A stretch of 64,000 nt of DNA. Origin: Streptomyces sp. TLI_146 (GTDB lineage Bacteria; Actinomycetota; Actinomycetes; Streptomycetales; Streptomycetaceae). Positions 26,546 to 34,391 of the stretch are shown piece by piece. The position numbers and the translations under genes were made by a program. Below the pieces are notes generated by a model. It had not been told where the DNA came from. It did not search any database and worked only from the letters and a program-made list of their open reading frames with translations. Numbering within the stretch: the first letter of the stretch is position 1; each line of letters starts with the position of its first letter. The stretch is from assembly GCF_002846415.1 (NCBI RefSeq), contig NZ_PJMX01000001.1, positions 4,030,001-4,094,000 of the forward strand, written 5' to 3'.

Positions 26546-27883
26546 TCAGGTGCCCAGCGGCAGCGGCGTGACGAGCCGTGCGCGCTCGTACAGAACGCGA
26601 GCGTGCCGGTTCTTGAGATAGGGCCGGATGCGCTCGTACATCGTCGTGACGCGCTGGTCGCACTGCCCCGACTGGACGTGCGGGTAGATCTCCACCACCT
26701 GCTCCCAGGTGGCGCAGGCCGCCTCGAGGTGGCCCAGCTCCAGTTGGCGTTCGGCCATCATGGACAGGTAGCGCACGCGGTTCCGGCGGAACGTGTGGTG
26801 CCGGAGCTTGTCGGACTGCTCCAGCGCCTCGATGGAGCCCTTAACGTCTCCGAGCTCGTATCTGACCTGCCCCACGTGGTACGCCAGGGAGGACGGGTTG
26901 TACGACGCGAAGGTGGTGGCTCGCGACTCGGCCTTGTCCATCGCCGCCTCCGCCTCGCGCAGGTATGTCAGCGCGGCGTGGCGGTCGCCGATCTGCGCTG
27001 CGGCGTGGGCCTGCTGACCCGCGAGGAAGGCCCGCATCCGCGGCCCGGCCTGGGGAGACGCGGCCGCGGCCGAGTCGGCGAGCCGCATGGCTGTACGGCC
27101 GTGCCCCAGGTCGACCGCCTGGACACTCATTCCGCGCAGCGTGGTGCAGTACGTCAGGTGGTCCTTCGCCGCACCGGCGAGCTCCAGAGCCTTGAGGTAG
27201 TAACCCTGCGCCAGCCCGTGGAGCCCCTCGTCGACGGCCATGTAGCCGGTCAGGTAGCAGAGGTCCGACGCGGCCGACCGCATCGCGTCCTTCACCGGCT
27301 CGGGACCGTCGGCGCGCAGACCGGGGGCCACGATGTTGACCAGGAAGGCGGCAGCCATCGGACGCGCATACCGACCGCCGAACTCGTCGTCCAGGTCGGA
27401 TACGCGCTCGGTCATCGCCACGACCATGTCGACGTCGGTCATGCCGATGCGCTTGATCTGCCCTGTCTGGATCGCCTCGGCCCGGCTCACCACTTCCGGC
27501 CAGCCGGGTACCGCCAGGGCGACGGAGAACAGCCCGACGCCGAGGACGCTGCGCCGTGACGGGTCCATGTCGCCCTTCCCCAGCTCGATCAGCCCGTCCA
27601 CCGTATCCGGCAGAGTGGCGGGCCGATCGGCCGGAGCCACGAATCCGGCGTCGGCGGGGGTCACCGGACGATGGAGGCGGCGCGAGAACGCCTCAAGGAT
27701 GATCCGCCGTACATCAGCGCGCGGAATCGTCCCGCCCAGCCAGTGATGGACGGCGGACGCGTTGTAGCGCAGGGTGGTACCGGTCTCCCCGCCCACCTGG
27801 TTCACGGCCCTGGCGCACTGGCTGAGGGTCCAGCCGCTCTCCGTGAACAGGCGTCGCAGGTGCTGGTTCGGTTCGCTCGCCAT
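26546..27883 (-). CDS. XRE-type regulator with tetratricopeptide-like repeats
   Basis: A 445-residue protein. Residues 1-75 look like a helix-turn-helix (HLRRLFTESGWTLSQCARAVNQVG...NASAVHHWLGGTIPRADVR). Residues 109-128 hold SRRSVLGVGLFSVALAVPG, which mimics a twin-arginine hydrophobic segment but lies inside the protein. From about residue 150 the protein is all-helical with TPR-like units (LCYLTGYMAVDEGLHGLAQGYYLKALELA, ALTYLREAEAAMDKAE, SIEALEQSDKL). This is the layout of many Streptomyces regulators that sense a peptide or partner. Downstream targets are not apparent. Confidence 0.78.
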   Translation of the reverse strand: MASEPNQHLRRLFTESGWTLSQCARAVNQVGGETGTTLRYNASAVHHWLGGTIPRADVRRIILEAFSRRLHRPVTPADAGFVAPADRPATLPDTVDGLIELGKGDMDPSRRSVLGVGLFSVALAVPGWPEVVSRAEAIQTGQIKRIGMTDVDMVVAMTERVSDLDDEFGGRYARPMAAAFLVNIVAPGLRADGPEPVKDAMRSAASDLCYLTGYMAVDEGLHGLAQGYYLKALELAGAAKDHLTYCTTLRGMSVQAVDLGHGRTAMRLADSAAAASPQAGPRMRAFLAGQQAHAAAQIGDRHAALTYLREAEAAMDKAESRATTFASYNPSSLAYHVGQVRYELGDVKGSIEALEQSDKLRHHTFRRNRVRYLSMMAERQLELGHLEAACATWEQVVEIYPHVQSGQCDQRVTTMYERIRPYLKNRHARVLYERARLVTPLPLGT

Positions 27884-28018
27884 GATCGCTCAACTCCCGG
27901 CGCCCGTACGCCCGTTAAACGCATTAAAACCGCAGCGCCAGCGTAACGGTACTGCTGTGCGTGGTCACACGGTTGCGTAGAGGCAGGAGAGGCCAGTCGG
28001 GAAACGGAGCTGACGACC

Positions 28019-28351
28019 ATGGCTGATGTCGAGTACCGGTGCTGGGTCACGGCCGTCCGGGCGGGCGCCGAGCCGTACGAGGAGAAGGCGTTCGGTGCCG
28101 CGCGCACCCCCTCGCTGCTCCTGGCCACGTCCTGGCTGCGCGCCCAGGCGTCGCTGCTCGCCTGGCGGCTGGAGCCGGATTCACCGGCCTCGGCTCAGCT
28201 CACCACCTGGCGCGACGACCCCAGAAGCCAGTGGCAGGTCTCCGAGGCCCTGGGCGCCGGGGACGGCGTCCGGTTCCGGGTCCGCCACGAGGAGACGACG
28301 TACGAGCTGGCGGCGGCGCGGGTGGGCGGGGCGCAGGAACCGCACGCGTGA
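28019..28351 (+). CDS. Small conserved hypothetical protein
   Basis: A 110-residue soluble protein of unknown function. It has a mixed alpha/beta look: an N-terminal strand (YRCWVTAVRA), a helix around LATSWLRAQASLLAWRL and a C-terminal strand pair (VRFRVRHEETTYELAAARV). No catalytic motif is seen. It lies head-to-tail with the gene at 28360 on the opposite strand, with which it converges (8 bases between the stops). The purine-rich GGAAACGGAG upstream supports the ATG. Confidence 0.65.
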   Translation: MADVEYRCWVTAVRAGAEPYEEKAFGAARTPSLLLATSWLRAQASLLAWRLEPDSPASAQLTTWRDDPRSQWQVSEALGAGDGVRFRVRHEETTYELAAARVGGAQEPHA

Positions 28352-28359
28352 GCGGCCCG

Positions 28360-28683
28360 CTACCCGAACGCGTTCCGGGACGCCTCCTCCACCAGCCCCA
28401 CCGCCTCCGCCAGCGAGGCGGCCGGGGCCGCCCCCGTGCGCAGCGCCTCGGCCAAATCGCGGCCGGCCACCGCCACTTGGTCGGCCACCGCGAAGGCGCC
28501 CGCGTCCGGCATCACCCGGGGCTCGGCGTCCGGGGTCTCGGCGCGCTGCGCGCGGGTCGACAACTCCCTGGCCAGGGCGAGGCCCGTGGCGGCGGCGCCG
28601 CGGCGCAGGCGGCTCTCGGGGGCGGCCCGGAGGCGGTCGGCGAAGCGGTCCACGGCGGCGAGGAGCGGGGTGACATCTAGCAC
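28360..28683 (-). CDS. Small conserved hypothetical protein
   Basis: A 107-residue, mostly helical and Ala/Arg-rich protein without known motif (LLAAVDRFADRLRAA, GLALARELSTRAQRAE, DLAEALRTGAAPAASLAEAVGLV). Codon use follows the GC3 bias of genuine genes in this window, and it ends cleanly before its convergent neighbour. GTG start at 28683. It could be a small coiled-coil protein; function unknown. Confidence 0.6.
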   Translation of the reverse strand: MLDVTPLLAAVDRFADRLRAAPESRLRRGAAATGLALARELSTRAQRAETPDAEPRVMPDAGAFAVADQVAVAGRDLAEALRTGAAPAASLAEAVGLVEEASRNAFG

Positions 28684-28818
28684 GCCGTGACCCTACGCGC
28701 CGCCCCGGGACTGTTGCCAATACGCGAACGCTCAGGCACGGTGGCGTGAAGGACCATCCCCCGCGTTCTCGGCCCCGCCCGAGCAGGGGACCCCCAGGCA
28801 ATGCGTCCGGAGGCGCCG

Positions 28819-29049
28819 ATGTCCCAACTCTTCTCCGAAGAAACCCATCGCAACCTGCTCTCCCGCATCCCCCATTGCACCGGTCGTGAAGTCTCCGACT
28901 GGCTCCGCACGGTAGACGAAGGCCCTTCCCTCGTACGGTTCGAGGAGAAGGTCAGCTGGCTCCGGAGCGAGCACGATCTCGCCTACGGCCACGCCAAAGC
29001 GATCATCCATGAGTACGACCTGAGGCGGGCCGCGCGCCGCCTGCTGTAG
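28819..29049 (+). CDS. DUF4287-like small protein
   Basis: A 76-residue protein. It resembles the DUF4287 family: a first helix with NLLSRIPHCTGREVSDWLRTVDE and a second part with SEHDLAYGHAKAIIHEYDL, the GHA..I motif typical of that family. Role unknown in all members I know of. ATG at 28819 sits five bases behind GGAGG; an in-frame ATG six codons upstream is less likely. Confidence 0.7.
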   Translation: MSQLFSEETHRNLLSRIPHCTGREVSDWLRTVDEGPSLVRFEEKVSWLRSEHDLAYGHAKAIIHEYDLRRAARRLL

Positions 29050-29151
29050 GACTCCAGGAAGGGAATCCCGTACGAGTGTGTGCTCCGCCCCGCCGATCCG
29101 ACCCCCCGGCGGGGCGGAGCCCTGGACCGGGACGAGGCGCAACGCAACAAA

Positions 29152-29183
29152 GGGGCCCGCCCGGCTGCTGCCGGGCGGGCCCC
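29152..29183. terminator. Bidirectional hairpin terminator
   Basis: GGGGCCCGCCCGGC and GCCGGGCGGGCCCC form a perfect 14-bp stem with loop TGCT, between the convergent ends of the DUF4287-like gene and the Bax-inhibitor gene. It is preceded by an A-rich stretch (AACGCAACAAA), which gives a U-rich tail on the minus-strand transcript. Confidence 0.85.
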
Positions 29184-29204
29184 TCCGTCACTGCGGTGCG
29201 GGCG

Positions 29205-30077
29205 TCAGTCGTCGCCCTGGAGAATCGCCACCAGACGCAGCATCTCCAGGTAGATCCAGACCAGCGACATCGTCAGACCGAACGCCGCCAGCCACGACTC
29301 CTCGCGCGGGGCGCCGTAGGTGATGCCGTCCTCGATCTGCTTGAAGTCGAGCGTCAGGAAGAAGCAGCCGATCAGGATGGCCAGCACGCCGACCGCGAAG
29401 CCGAGCGGGCCGAAGCTGCGCAAGCCCCCGCCGTCGGCGCCGCCGAAGGCGACGACCAGCAGGTTCACCATCATCACCAGGACGAAGGCGATCGCGATGG
29501 TCATACCGATGCGCGCGTACCGCGCGGTCACGCGGACCCAGCGCTGCTTGTACGCGAACAGCGTCGCGCCGGAGACCGCCAGCGTGCCCAGGACCGCCTG
29601 GAAGGGCGCACCCGACCAGCGCTCGTTGAACATCTCGCTGATCACGCCGAGGAAGATGCCCTCGAACGCGGCGTAGCCGATGATCAGCGCGGGGACGGGC
29701 TTCGCCTTGAACGACTGGATCATCGCGAGGACGAACGCCACCAGGGCGGCACCGATCGCCAGCCCGTAGCTGGTCGAGGAGACCGGCAGCAGGGCCCAGG
29801 CGAGGGCCGCGCCCGCGGCCACCACGCCCAGCGTGATCGCGGTGCGCGAGACGACGTCGTCCATCGTCATCACATTGCCGCGGGCCGGGGCCTGGGGGGC
29901 GCCGTACTGCGTGTCCTGCTGGGCGTAGGGGTTCGTCGCGTACGGATTCGTCGCGTACGGGTTCGTCGGTGCCTGCGCGTACGGGTTGCCCCCGGCCTGC
30001 GGCGCGGTGTTGAAGCCCGCGTAGCCGTTGTCGCGGCTGAACCCCCGTCGCGAGAAGACCGGGTTGCTGCTCCTCAT
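29205..30077 (-). CDS. Bax inhibitor-1/YccA family membrane protein
   Basis: A 290-residue protein with seven membrane segments from residue about 80 on, including IIGYAAFEGIFLGVISEMFNER, the family signature region, and the last helix region with LDFKQIEDGITYGAPREESW, where BI-1 channel homologues carry the conserved acidic pair. Bacterial members such as YetJ are pH-sensitive calcium leak channels; direct proof is lacking here. The N-terminal 60 residues are disordered with repeated NPYAT. ATG at 30077 follows GAGGAGTGAG. A hairpin terminator follows the gene. Confidence 0.88.
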   Translation of the reverse strand: MRSSNPVFSRRGFSRDNGYAGFNTAPQAGGNPYAQAPTNPYATNPYATNPYAQQDTQYGAPQAPARGNVMTMDDVVSRTAITLGVVAAGAALAWALLPVSSTSYGLAIGAALVAFVLAMIQSFKAKPVPALIIGYAAFEGIFLGVISEMFNERWSGAPFQAVLGTLAVSGATLFAYKQRWVRVTARYARIGMTIAIAFVLVMMVNLLVVAFGGADGGGLRSFGPLGFAVGVLAILIGCFFLTLDFKQIEDGITYGAPREESWLAAFGLTMSLVWIYLEMLRLVAILQGDD

Positions 30078-30471
30078 CTCACTCCTCCATGGCCGCCGTG
30101 CGCGGCCTTGACGTCCAGGGTAATGGGAAAGCAAAACAATCACCCTAGTGCTCTGGGAGGATCTTTCCTCGCCAGGCGAGACGTACACCAGGGGGTCCGC
30201 GGTCACAAGAGTGCCACGGGAGGTGACGGGAGGGGCGTCGGCGGCGGGAGCGGGGCGCGCAGCGGCCCGGTGGTGCCGGGACGGGAGTCGGGGTGCGGGG
30301 CGGGAGGGCCCGGGGGCGCGGTAACTGTTTACCCACGCGTCACTCATTCGCCGGTAATCCGGCCGCGCCGGTCGTTCAGCGGCGGTTCCGCAGCCGTTCC
30401 GAGAGCGTTCCGCAGTCGTTTTGCGCACCGAATTATCGGTTCTTCCACCCCTCCCCCGAGGGGGCGAGAGG
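30078..30471. other. Intergenic region between the BI-1 gene and bldA
   Basis: No gene is seen. The part near 30120-30160 is AT-richer and probably holds the promoter of the BI-1 gene, but no confident -35/-10 pair can be named. GTTCCGCAG(C/T)CGTT occurs twice as a direct repeat (30385-30398 and 30407-30420). Just downstream of the tRNA on its own strand lie a CCCCCTCGGGGG dyad and ACCGATAATTCGGT (30440-30427), which could end the tRNA transcript. Confidence 0.4.
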
Positions 30472-30553
30472 TGCCCGGAGCCGGACTTGAACCGGCACGG
30501 CCCTAGGGCCAGCGAGGTTTAAGCTCGCCGTGTCTGCATTCCACCATCCGGGC
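30472..30553 (-). tRNA. bldA: tRNA-Leu (UAA anticodon), bldA
   Basis: Minus-strand sequence begins GCCCGGATGGTGGAATGCAG and folds as a class II tRNA: acceptor GCCCGGA/TCCGGGC, D arm, anticodon stem GCGAG/CTCGC around loop CTTAAAC (anticodon TAA), a variable arm, T arm with GGTTCAAGTCC and discriminator A. CCA is not encoded. In streptomycetes this is the only tRNA that reads UUA efficiently, and as bldA it gates aerial growth and secondary metabolism, because UUA codons are confined to regulatory and specialised genes. From memory, the acceptor, D and anticodon parts match S. coelicolor bldA; the variable arm may differ. Confidence 0.97.
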
Positions 30554-30636
30554 TGGTCGCGCGGTTCCTACGTTCGCCCGAAGAGCCTATCCGGGACGGC
30601 TCGCCCACACGGCGGAACAGCGGTTGATGTTGTCTT

Positions 30637-30664
30637 ATTTTATTGGCGCTTGAGGGTGTGTCAG
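30637..30664 (-). promoter_or_regulatory. Likely bldA promoter
   Basis: On the minus strand CTGACA (30664-30659) and TAAAAT (30642-30637) are separated by 16 bases in the most AT-rich patch of the neighbourhood. Transcription would begin near 30630 and give a leader of roughly 75 bases before the 5' end of the tRNA, to be removed by processing. The rest of 30554-30965 holds no gene and would carry the promoter of the ABC transporter operon on the other strand. Confidence 0.55.
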
Positions 30665-30965
30665 TCCGGCCCGAAACGGCTGCGGCACATGCCGGAGGCG
30701 GTTGGCAGGCATACCGGTCAGCCGGACTGTGCGTAGCGGAATGACGCGAATTCGCCTGCCGCTCCCGGACCGCCCGCGCGACCGGGGCCGGACGGGAGCG
30801 GCCAGGGGCGCCTCGGGGGTCGTGTCATACCCGAGGAGGAGGCGAGCGGCGCCCGTATAAGACTCAAGACGGCCCGGGAACGGGCACAGGGACTGACGTT
30901 CCGGGGGGCCGGCGGCATCGAGGATGGAGGAGTCCCCAGTTCCGGCTTCCGACAGGAGTCCTCCG

Positions 30966-31736
30966 TTGACCACCATCCCCACCGCACACCGCGCCACCGC
31001 GGTGGCCGCCCGCGCCACCGAGCTGTCGAAGGTCTACGGCACGGGCGAGACCCAGGTGGTCGCGCTCGACCGGGTGACGGTCGACTTCCGCCAGGGCGAG
31101 TTCACCGCGATCATGGGCCCGTCGGGCTCCGGCAAGTCCACGCTGATGCACTGCGTGGCCGGGCTCGACTCGTTCAGCTCCGGGTCGGTCCGCATAGGCG
31201 AGACCGAGCTCGGCTCGCTCAAGGACAAGCAGCTCACCCAGCTGCGCCGGGACAAGATCGGCTTCATCTTCCAGGCGTTCAACCTGCTGCCGACGCTGAC
31301 CGCGGCCGAGAACATCACGCTGCCGATGGACATCGCCGGCCGCAAGCCGAACAAGCAGTGGCTGGACCAGGTCATCGACATGGTGGGGCTCTCCGGGCGC
31401 CTCTCCCACCGGCCCACCCAGCTCTCCGGCGGCCAGCAGCAGCGCGTGGCCGTGGCCCGTGCGCTGGCCTCCCAGCCCGAGATCATCTTCGGTGACGAGC
31501 CGACCGGAAACCTGGACTCGCGCTCGGGCGCCGAGGTCCTGGGCTTCCTGCGCAACTCGGTGCGCGAGCTCGGCCAGACCGTGGTCATGGTCACCCACGA
31601 CCCGGTCGCCGCGTCGTACGCGGACCGCGTGATCTTCCTCGCCGACGGCCGCGTCGTCGACGAGATGCTCCACCCGAGCGCCGACGGCGTACTCGACCGC
31701 ATGAAGGAGTTCGACGCCAAGGGGCGTACGAGCTGA
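30966..31736 (+). CDS. ABC transporter ATP-binding protein (MacB/LolD type)
   Basis: A 256-residue ATPase with all motifs: Walker A GPSGSGKST, Q-loop FIFQAFNLLPTLT, signature LSGGQQQRVAVARAL, Walker B IIFGDEPT, and the switch His in VMVTHDP. The MacB/LolD/FtsE-like branch is indicated by the partner permease. A TTG start at 30966 is preferred, seven bases behind GGAG; upstream residues of the open frame look untranslated. It is followed by the permease after 61 bases and forms an operon with it. The substrate may be a peptide, lipid or toxic compound. Confidence 0.93.
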   Translation: MTTIPTAHRATAVAARATELSKVYGTGETQVVALDRVTVDFRQGEFTAIMGPSGSGKSTLMHCVAGLDSFSSGSVRIGETELGSLKDKQLTQLRRDKIGFIFQAFNLLPTLTAAENITLPMDIAGRKPNKQWLDQVIDMVGLSGRLSHRPTQLSGGQQQRVAVARALASQPEIIFGDEPTGNLDSRSGAEVLGFLRNSVRELGQTVVMVTHDPVAASYADRVIFLADGRVVDEMLHPSADGVLDRMKEFDAKGRTS

Positions 31737-31797
31737 ACCCGCGGGCCACCGGCCCCGCTCGCCCCCTGTTCGAACCCCTCCAGGACTGAGAAAGCCC

Positions 31798-34326
31798 ATG
31801 TTCAAAACCGCCCTGCGCAACGTGCTCGCGCACAAGGCCAGGCTGCTGATGACCGTGCTCGCCGTGATGCTCGGCGTGGCCTTCGTCTCCGGCACCCTCG
31901 TCTTCACCGACACCCTCAAGAGCGCCTTCAAGAACCAGTCGGCCAAGAGCTACGACAACGTGGCCGTGGCCGTCGAGTCGTTCGGCAGCCGGGACGACGA
32001 CAAGCAGGACCCGGGCATCGGGAAGCAGACCCTGCGCAGGATCGAGGCCCTGGACGGGGTCACCTCGGTCAACGGGCGCGTCGACGGGTTCGCCGGGGTG
32101 GCCGACAAGAAGGGCAAGCTGATCGGCCAGGGCTGGGCCAACAAGGGCGGGAACTACTCCCCCGGCAAGGACGGCAAGGACCCGGCGTACACCTTCACCC
32201 AGGGCTCCGGGCCGGTCCGGGACGCGGACATCGCGCTCGACAAGGACACCGCGTCCAAGGGCGGGTACCAGGTCGGCGACCGGATCCGCGTCGCCACCAA
32301 CGGGCCGGTGAAGACGTACACGCTCTCGGGCGTCTTCACCACCGAGGACGGCGGGGTCAACGCGGGCGGCAGCCTCGTCCTGTTCGACACCAAGGTCGCC
32401 CAGCAGCTCTACCTCAAGCCCGGGTTCTTCCAGAAGGTCAACGTCTCCGCGAAGCCCGGCACCGACGCCCAGAAGCTCCTCGACCAGGTCCTGCCGACGC
32501 TGCCCGAGCACGCCACGGCCCGCACCGGCCAGGCGCTCGCCGCCCAGGAGGCGGACGACATCGAGGAGGGGCTGAGCGCGCTCAGCCAGACGCTCCTCGC
32601 CTTCGCCGCCATCGCGCTCTTCGTCGGTATCTTCCTGATCTCCAACACCTTCACCATGCTGGTCGCCCAGCGCACCAAGGAGCTGGCCCTGATGCGGGCC
32701 GTCGGCGCCTCCCGCGCCCAAGTGCGGCGCTCGGTCCTCACCGAGGCGCTGGTCGTCGGCACGGTCGCCTCTGCGGTCGGCTTCGGGCTCGGCCTCGGGC
32801 TCGCGGTGGGGCTGCGCTCCGCGATGGACTCGTTCGGCGTGAAGCTGCCGGCCGGTTCGCTGATCGTCTCGTCCACCCCGGTGATCGCCGCGCTCGCCGT
32901 CGGTGTGATCGTCACCCTGATCGCCGCCCTGCTGCCCGCCTGGCGCGCCGCGAAGATCCCGCCGGTCGCCGCGATGAACAGCGTGCACGCCGCCGCGACC
33001 ACCAAGTCGCTGGTCGTACGGAACACCATCGGCGCGATCATCGCCCTGGGCGGCTTCGGCGCGATCCTGGCCGGCGCGGGCGCCGGGCGGGACGGCAAGA
33101 CCATGATCGGCTTCGGCGCCTTCCTCGCGCTGGTCGGCATCATCGTCCTGATCCCGCTGCTCTCGCGGCCGGTGATCGGCGCGGTGCGCCCGCTGCTGGC
33201 CCGCGCGTTCGGTGTCTCCGGCAAGCTGGCCAGCCAGAACGCGGTCCGCAACCCGCGCCGCACCGGCGCCACCGCCTCCGCGCTCGCCATCGGCCTGACC
33301 CTGGTCACCGCCCTGTCGGTGCTCGGCATCACGGTCGGCAAGGCGGTCGACAAGACCACCACGGACAACATCAAGGCCGACTACATGGTCGCGATGGCCA
33401 GCGGGGAACGGCTGGACAAGTCGGTCGTGCCGGAGCTGCGCAAGGCCCCGGGCGTCGTCGCGGCCTCGCCCAAGCAGGCCTCGTACCTGAAGGTCGACGG
33501 CGACTTCCGCTCGGTCACCGGCGTGACGCCGGGCGACATCGAGAAGGTGCTGAACGTCGAGGCGGTCTCCGGCTCGCTCGCCACCCTCGGCAAGGGGCAG
33601 CTCGCGATCGACGACGAGACGGCCGAGAAGCAGGGCTGGAAGCCGGGCACGCGGCTGCCGGTCGAGTTCGACGACAAGAAGAAGACGTCCCTCACGGTCG
33701 GCGCGGTCTTCAAGAAGCAGGAGTTCCTGGACCCGGTGCTCGCCGCGACCTCGGTCCTCGACCCGCACGAGAGCCGGCCGCACATCGAGTCCGTCTTCGT
33801 GAAGATGTCCGGCGGGGCCACCAAGGCCAATGAGCAGGCGCTGGTCAACGCGCTCGGCGACAACCCGGCGATCAGCTTCATGGACCAGCAGGACATCCGC
33901 GACACCTTCGGCGGCATGATCAACACCCTGCTGAACATCATGTACGGGCTGCTCGCGATGGCGCTGCTGATCGCGGTCCTCGGTGTCATCAACACGCTGG
34001 CCATGTCGGTCTTCGAGCGCCAGCAGGAGATCGGGATGCTGCGGGCGATCGGCCTGGACCGCTCCCGGGTCAAGCGCATGATCCGCCTGGAGGCCGTCGT
34101 CATCTCGGTCTTCGGCGCGGTCATCGGCACCGGCCTCGGCACCTTCCTGGCCTGGGCGATCGGCGAGACCATCAAGGGCTCGATCCCGGCGTACGCGCTG
34201 GTCATCCCGTGGGACCGGATCGCGCTGTTCCTCGCGCTCGCGGGCCTGGTGGGCGTGCTGGCCGCGATGTGGCCGGCCCGCAGCGCCGCGCGGCTGAACA
34301 TGCTGACGGCGATCAAGACGGAGTAG
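31798..34326 (+). CDS. ABC transporter permease, two FtsX domains
   Basis: An 842-residue membrane protein. An N-terminal helix (LLMTVLAVMLGVAFVSGTLV) leads into an extracytoplasmic domain of about 200 residues, then three helices of the first FtsX domain (IALFVGIFLISNTFTMLVAQRTKELALMRAVGAS region), a second periplasm-like domain, and a C-terminal FtsX domain (LLIAVLGVINTLAMSVFERQQEIGMLRAIG region). This is the mechanotransmission type of exporter, in which ATP hydrolysis in the cytoplasm drives movement of the outer domains. It pairs with the ATPase just upstream and ends at a strong terminator. Confidence 0.92.
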   Translation: MFKTALRNVLAHKARLLMTVLAVMLGVAFVSGTLVFTDTLKSAFKNQSAKSYDNVAVAVESFGSRDDDKQDPGIGKQTLRRIEALDGVTSVNGRVDGFAGVADKKGKLIGQGWANKGGNYSPGKDGKDPAYTFTQGSGPVRDADIALDKDTASKGGYQVGDRIRVATNGPVKTYTLSGVFTTEDGGVNAGGSLVLFDTKVAQQLYLKPGFFQKVNVSAKPGTDAQKLLDQVLPTLPEHATARTGQALAAQEADDIEEGLSALSQTLLAFAAIALFVGIFLISNTFTMLVAQRTKELALMRAVGASRAQVRRSVLTEALVVGTVASAVGFGLGLGLAVGLRSAMDSFGVKLPAGSLIVSSTPVIAALAVGVIVTLIAALLPAWRAAKIPPVAAMNSVHAAATTKSLVVRNTIGAIIALGGFGAILAGAGAGRDGKTMIGFGAFLALVGIIVLIPLLSRPVIGAVRPLLARAFGVSGKLASQNAVRNPRRTGATASALAIGLTLVTALSVLGITVGKAVDKTTTDNIKADYMVAMASGERLDKSVVPELRKAPGVVAASPKQASYLKVDGDFRSVTGVTPGDIEKVLNVEAVSGSLATLGKGQLAIDDETAEKQGWKPGTRLPVEFDDKKKTSLTVGAVFKKQEFLDPVLAATSVLDPHESRPHIESVFVKMSGGATKANEQALVNALGDNPAISFMDQQDIRDTFGGMINTLLNIMYGLLAMALLIAVLGVINTLAMSVFERQQEIGMLRAIGLDRSRVKRMIRLEAVVISVFGAVIGTGLGTFLAWAIGETIKGSIPAYALVIPWDRIALFLALAGLVGVLAAMWPARSAARLNMLTAIKTE

Positions 34327-34343
34327 CCGGTCCGGAACGCCAA

Positions 34344-34377
34344 AAGGGCCGGATCCCCTGGTGGGGGTCCGGCCCTT
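34344..34377 (+). terminator. Terminator after the ABC transporter operon
   Basis: AAGGGCCGGATCCCC and GGGGGTCCGGCCCTT form a 15-bp stem with one G-T pairing and a short loop. It lies 18 bases after the permease stop and before the convergent PLD-like gene, so it can serve both strands. Confidence 0.85.
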
Positions 34378-34391
34378 CGCGCGGGTACGGG

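Noticed and set aside
26841..26846. TTAA inside the regulator gene as a possible TTA codon
   Set aside because: In frame it reads GTT AAG (Val-Lys), not TTA.
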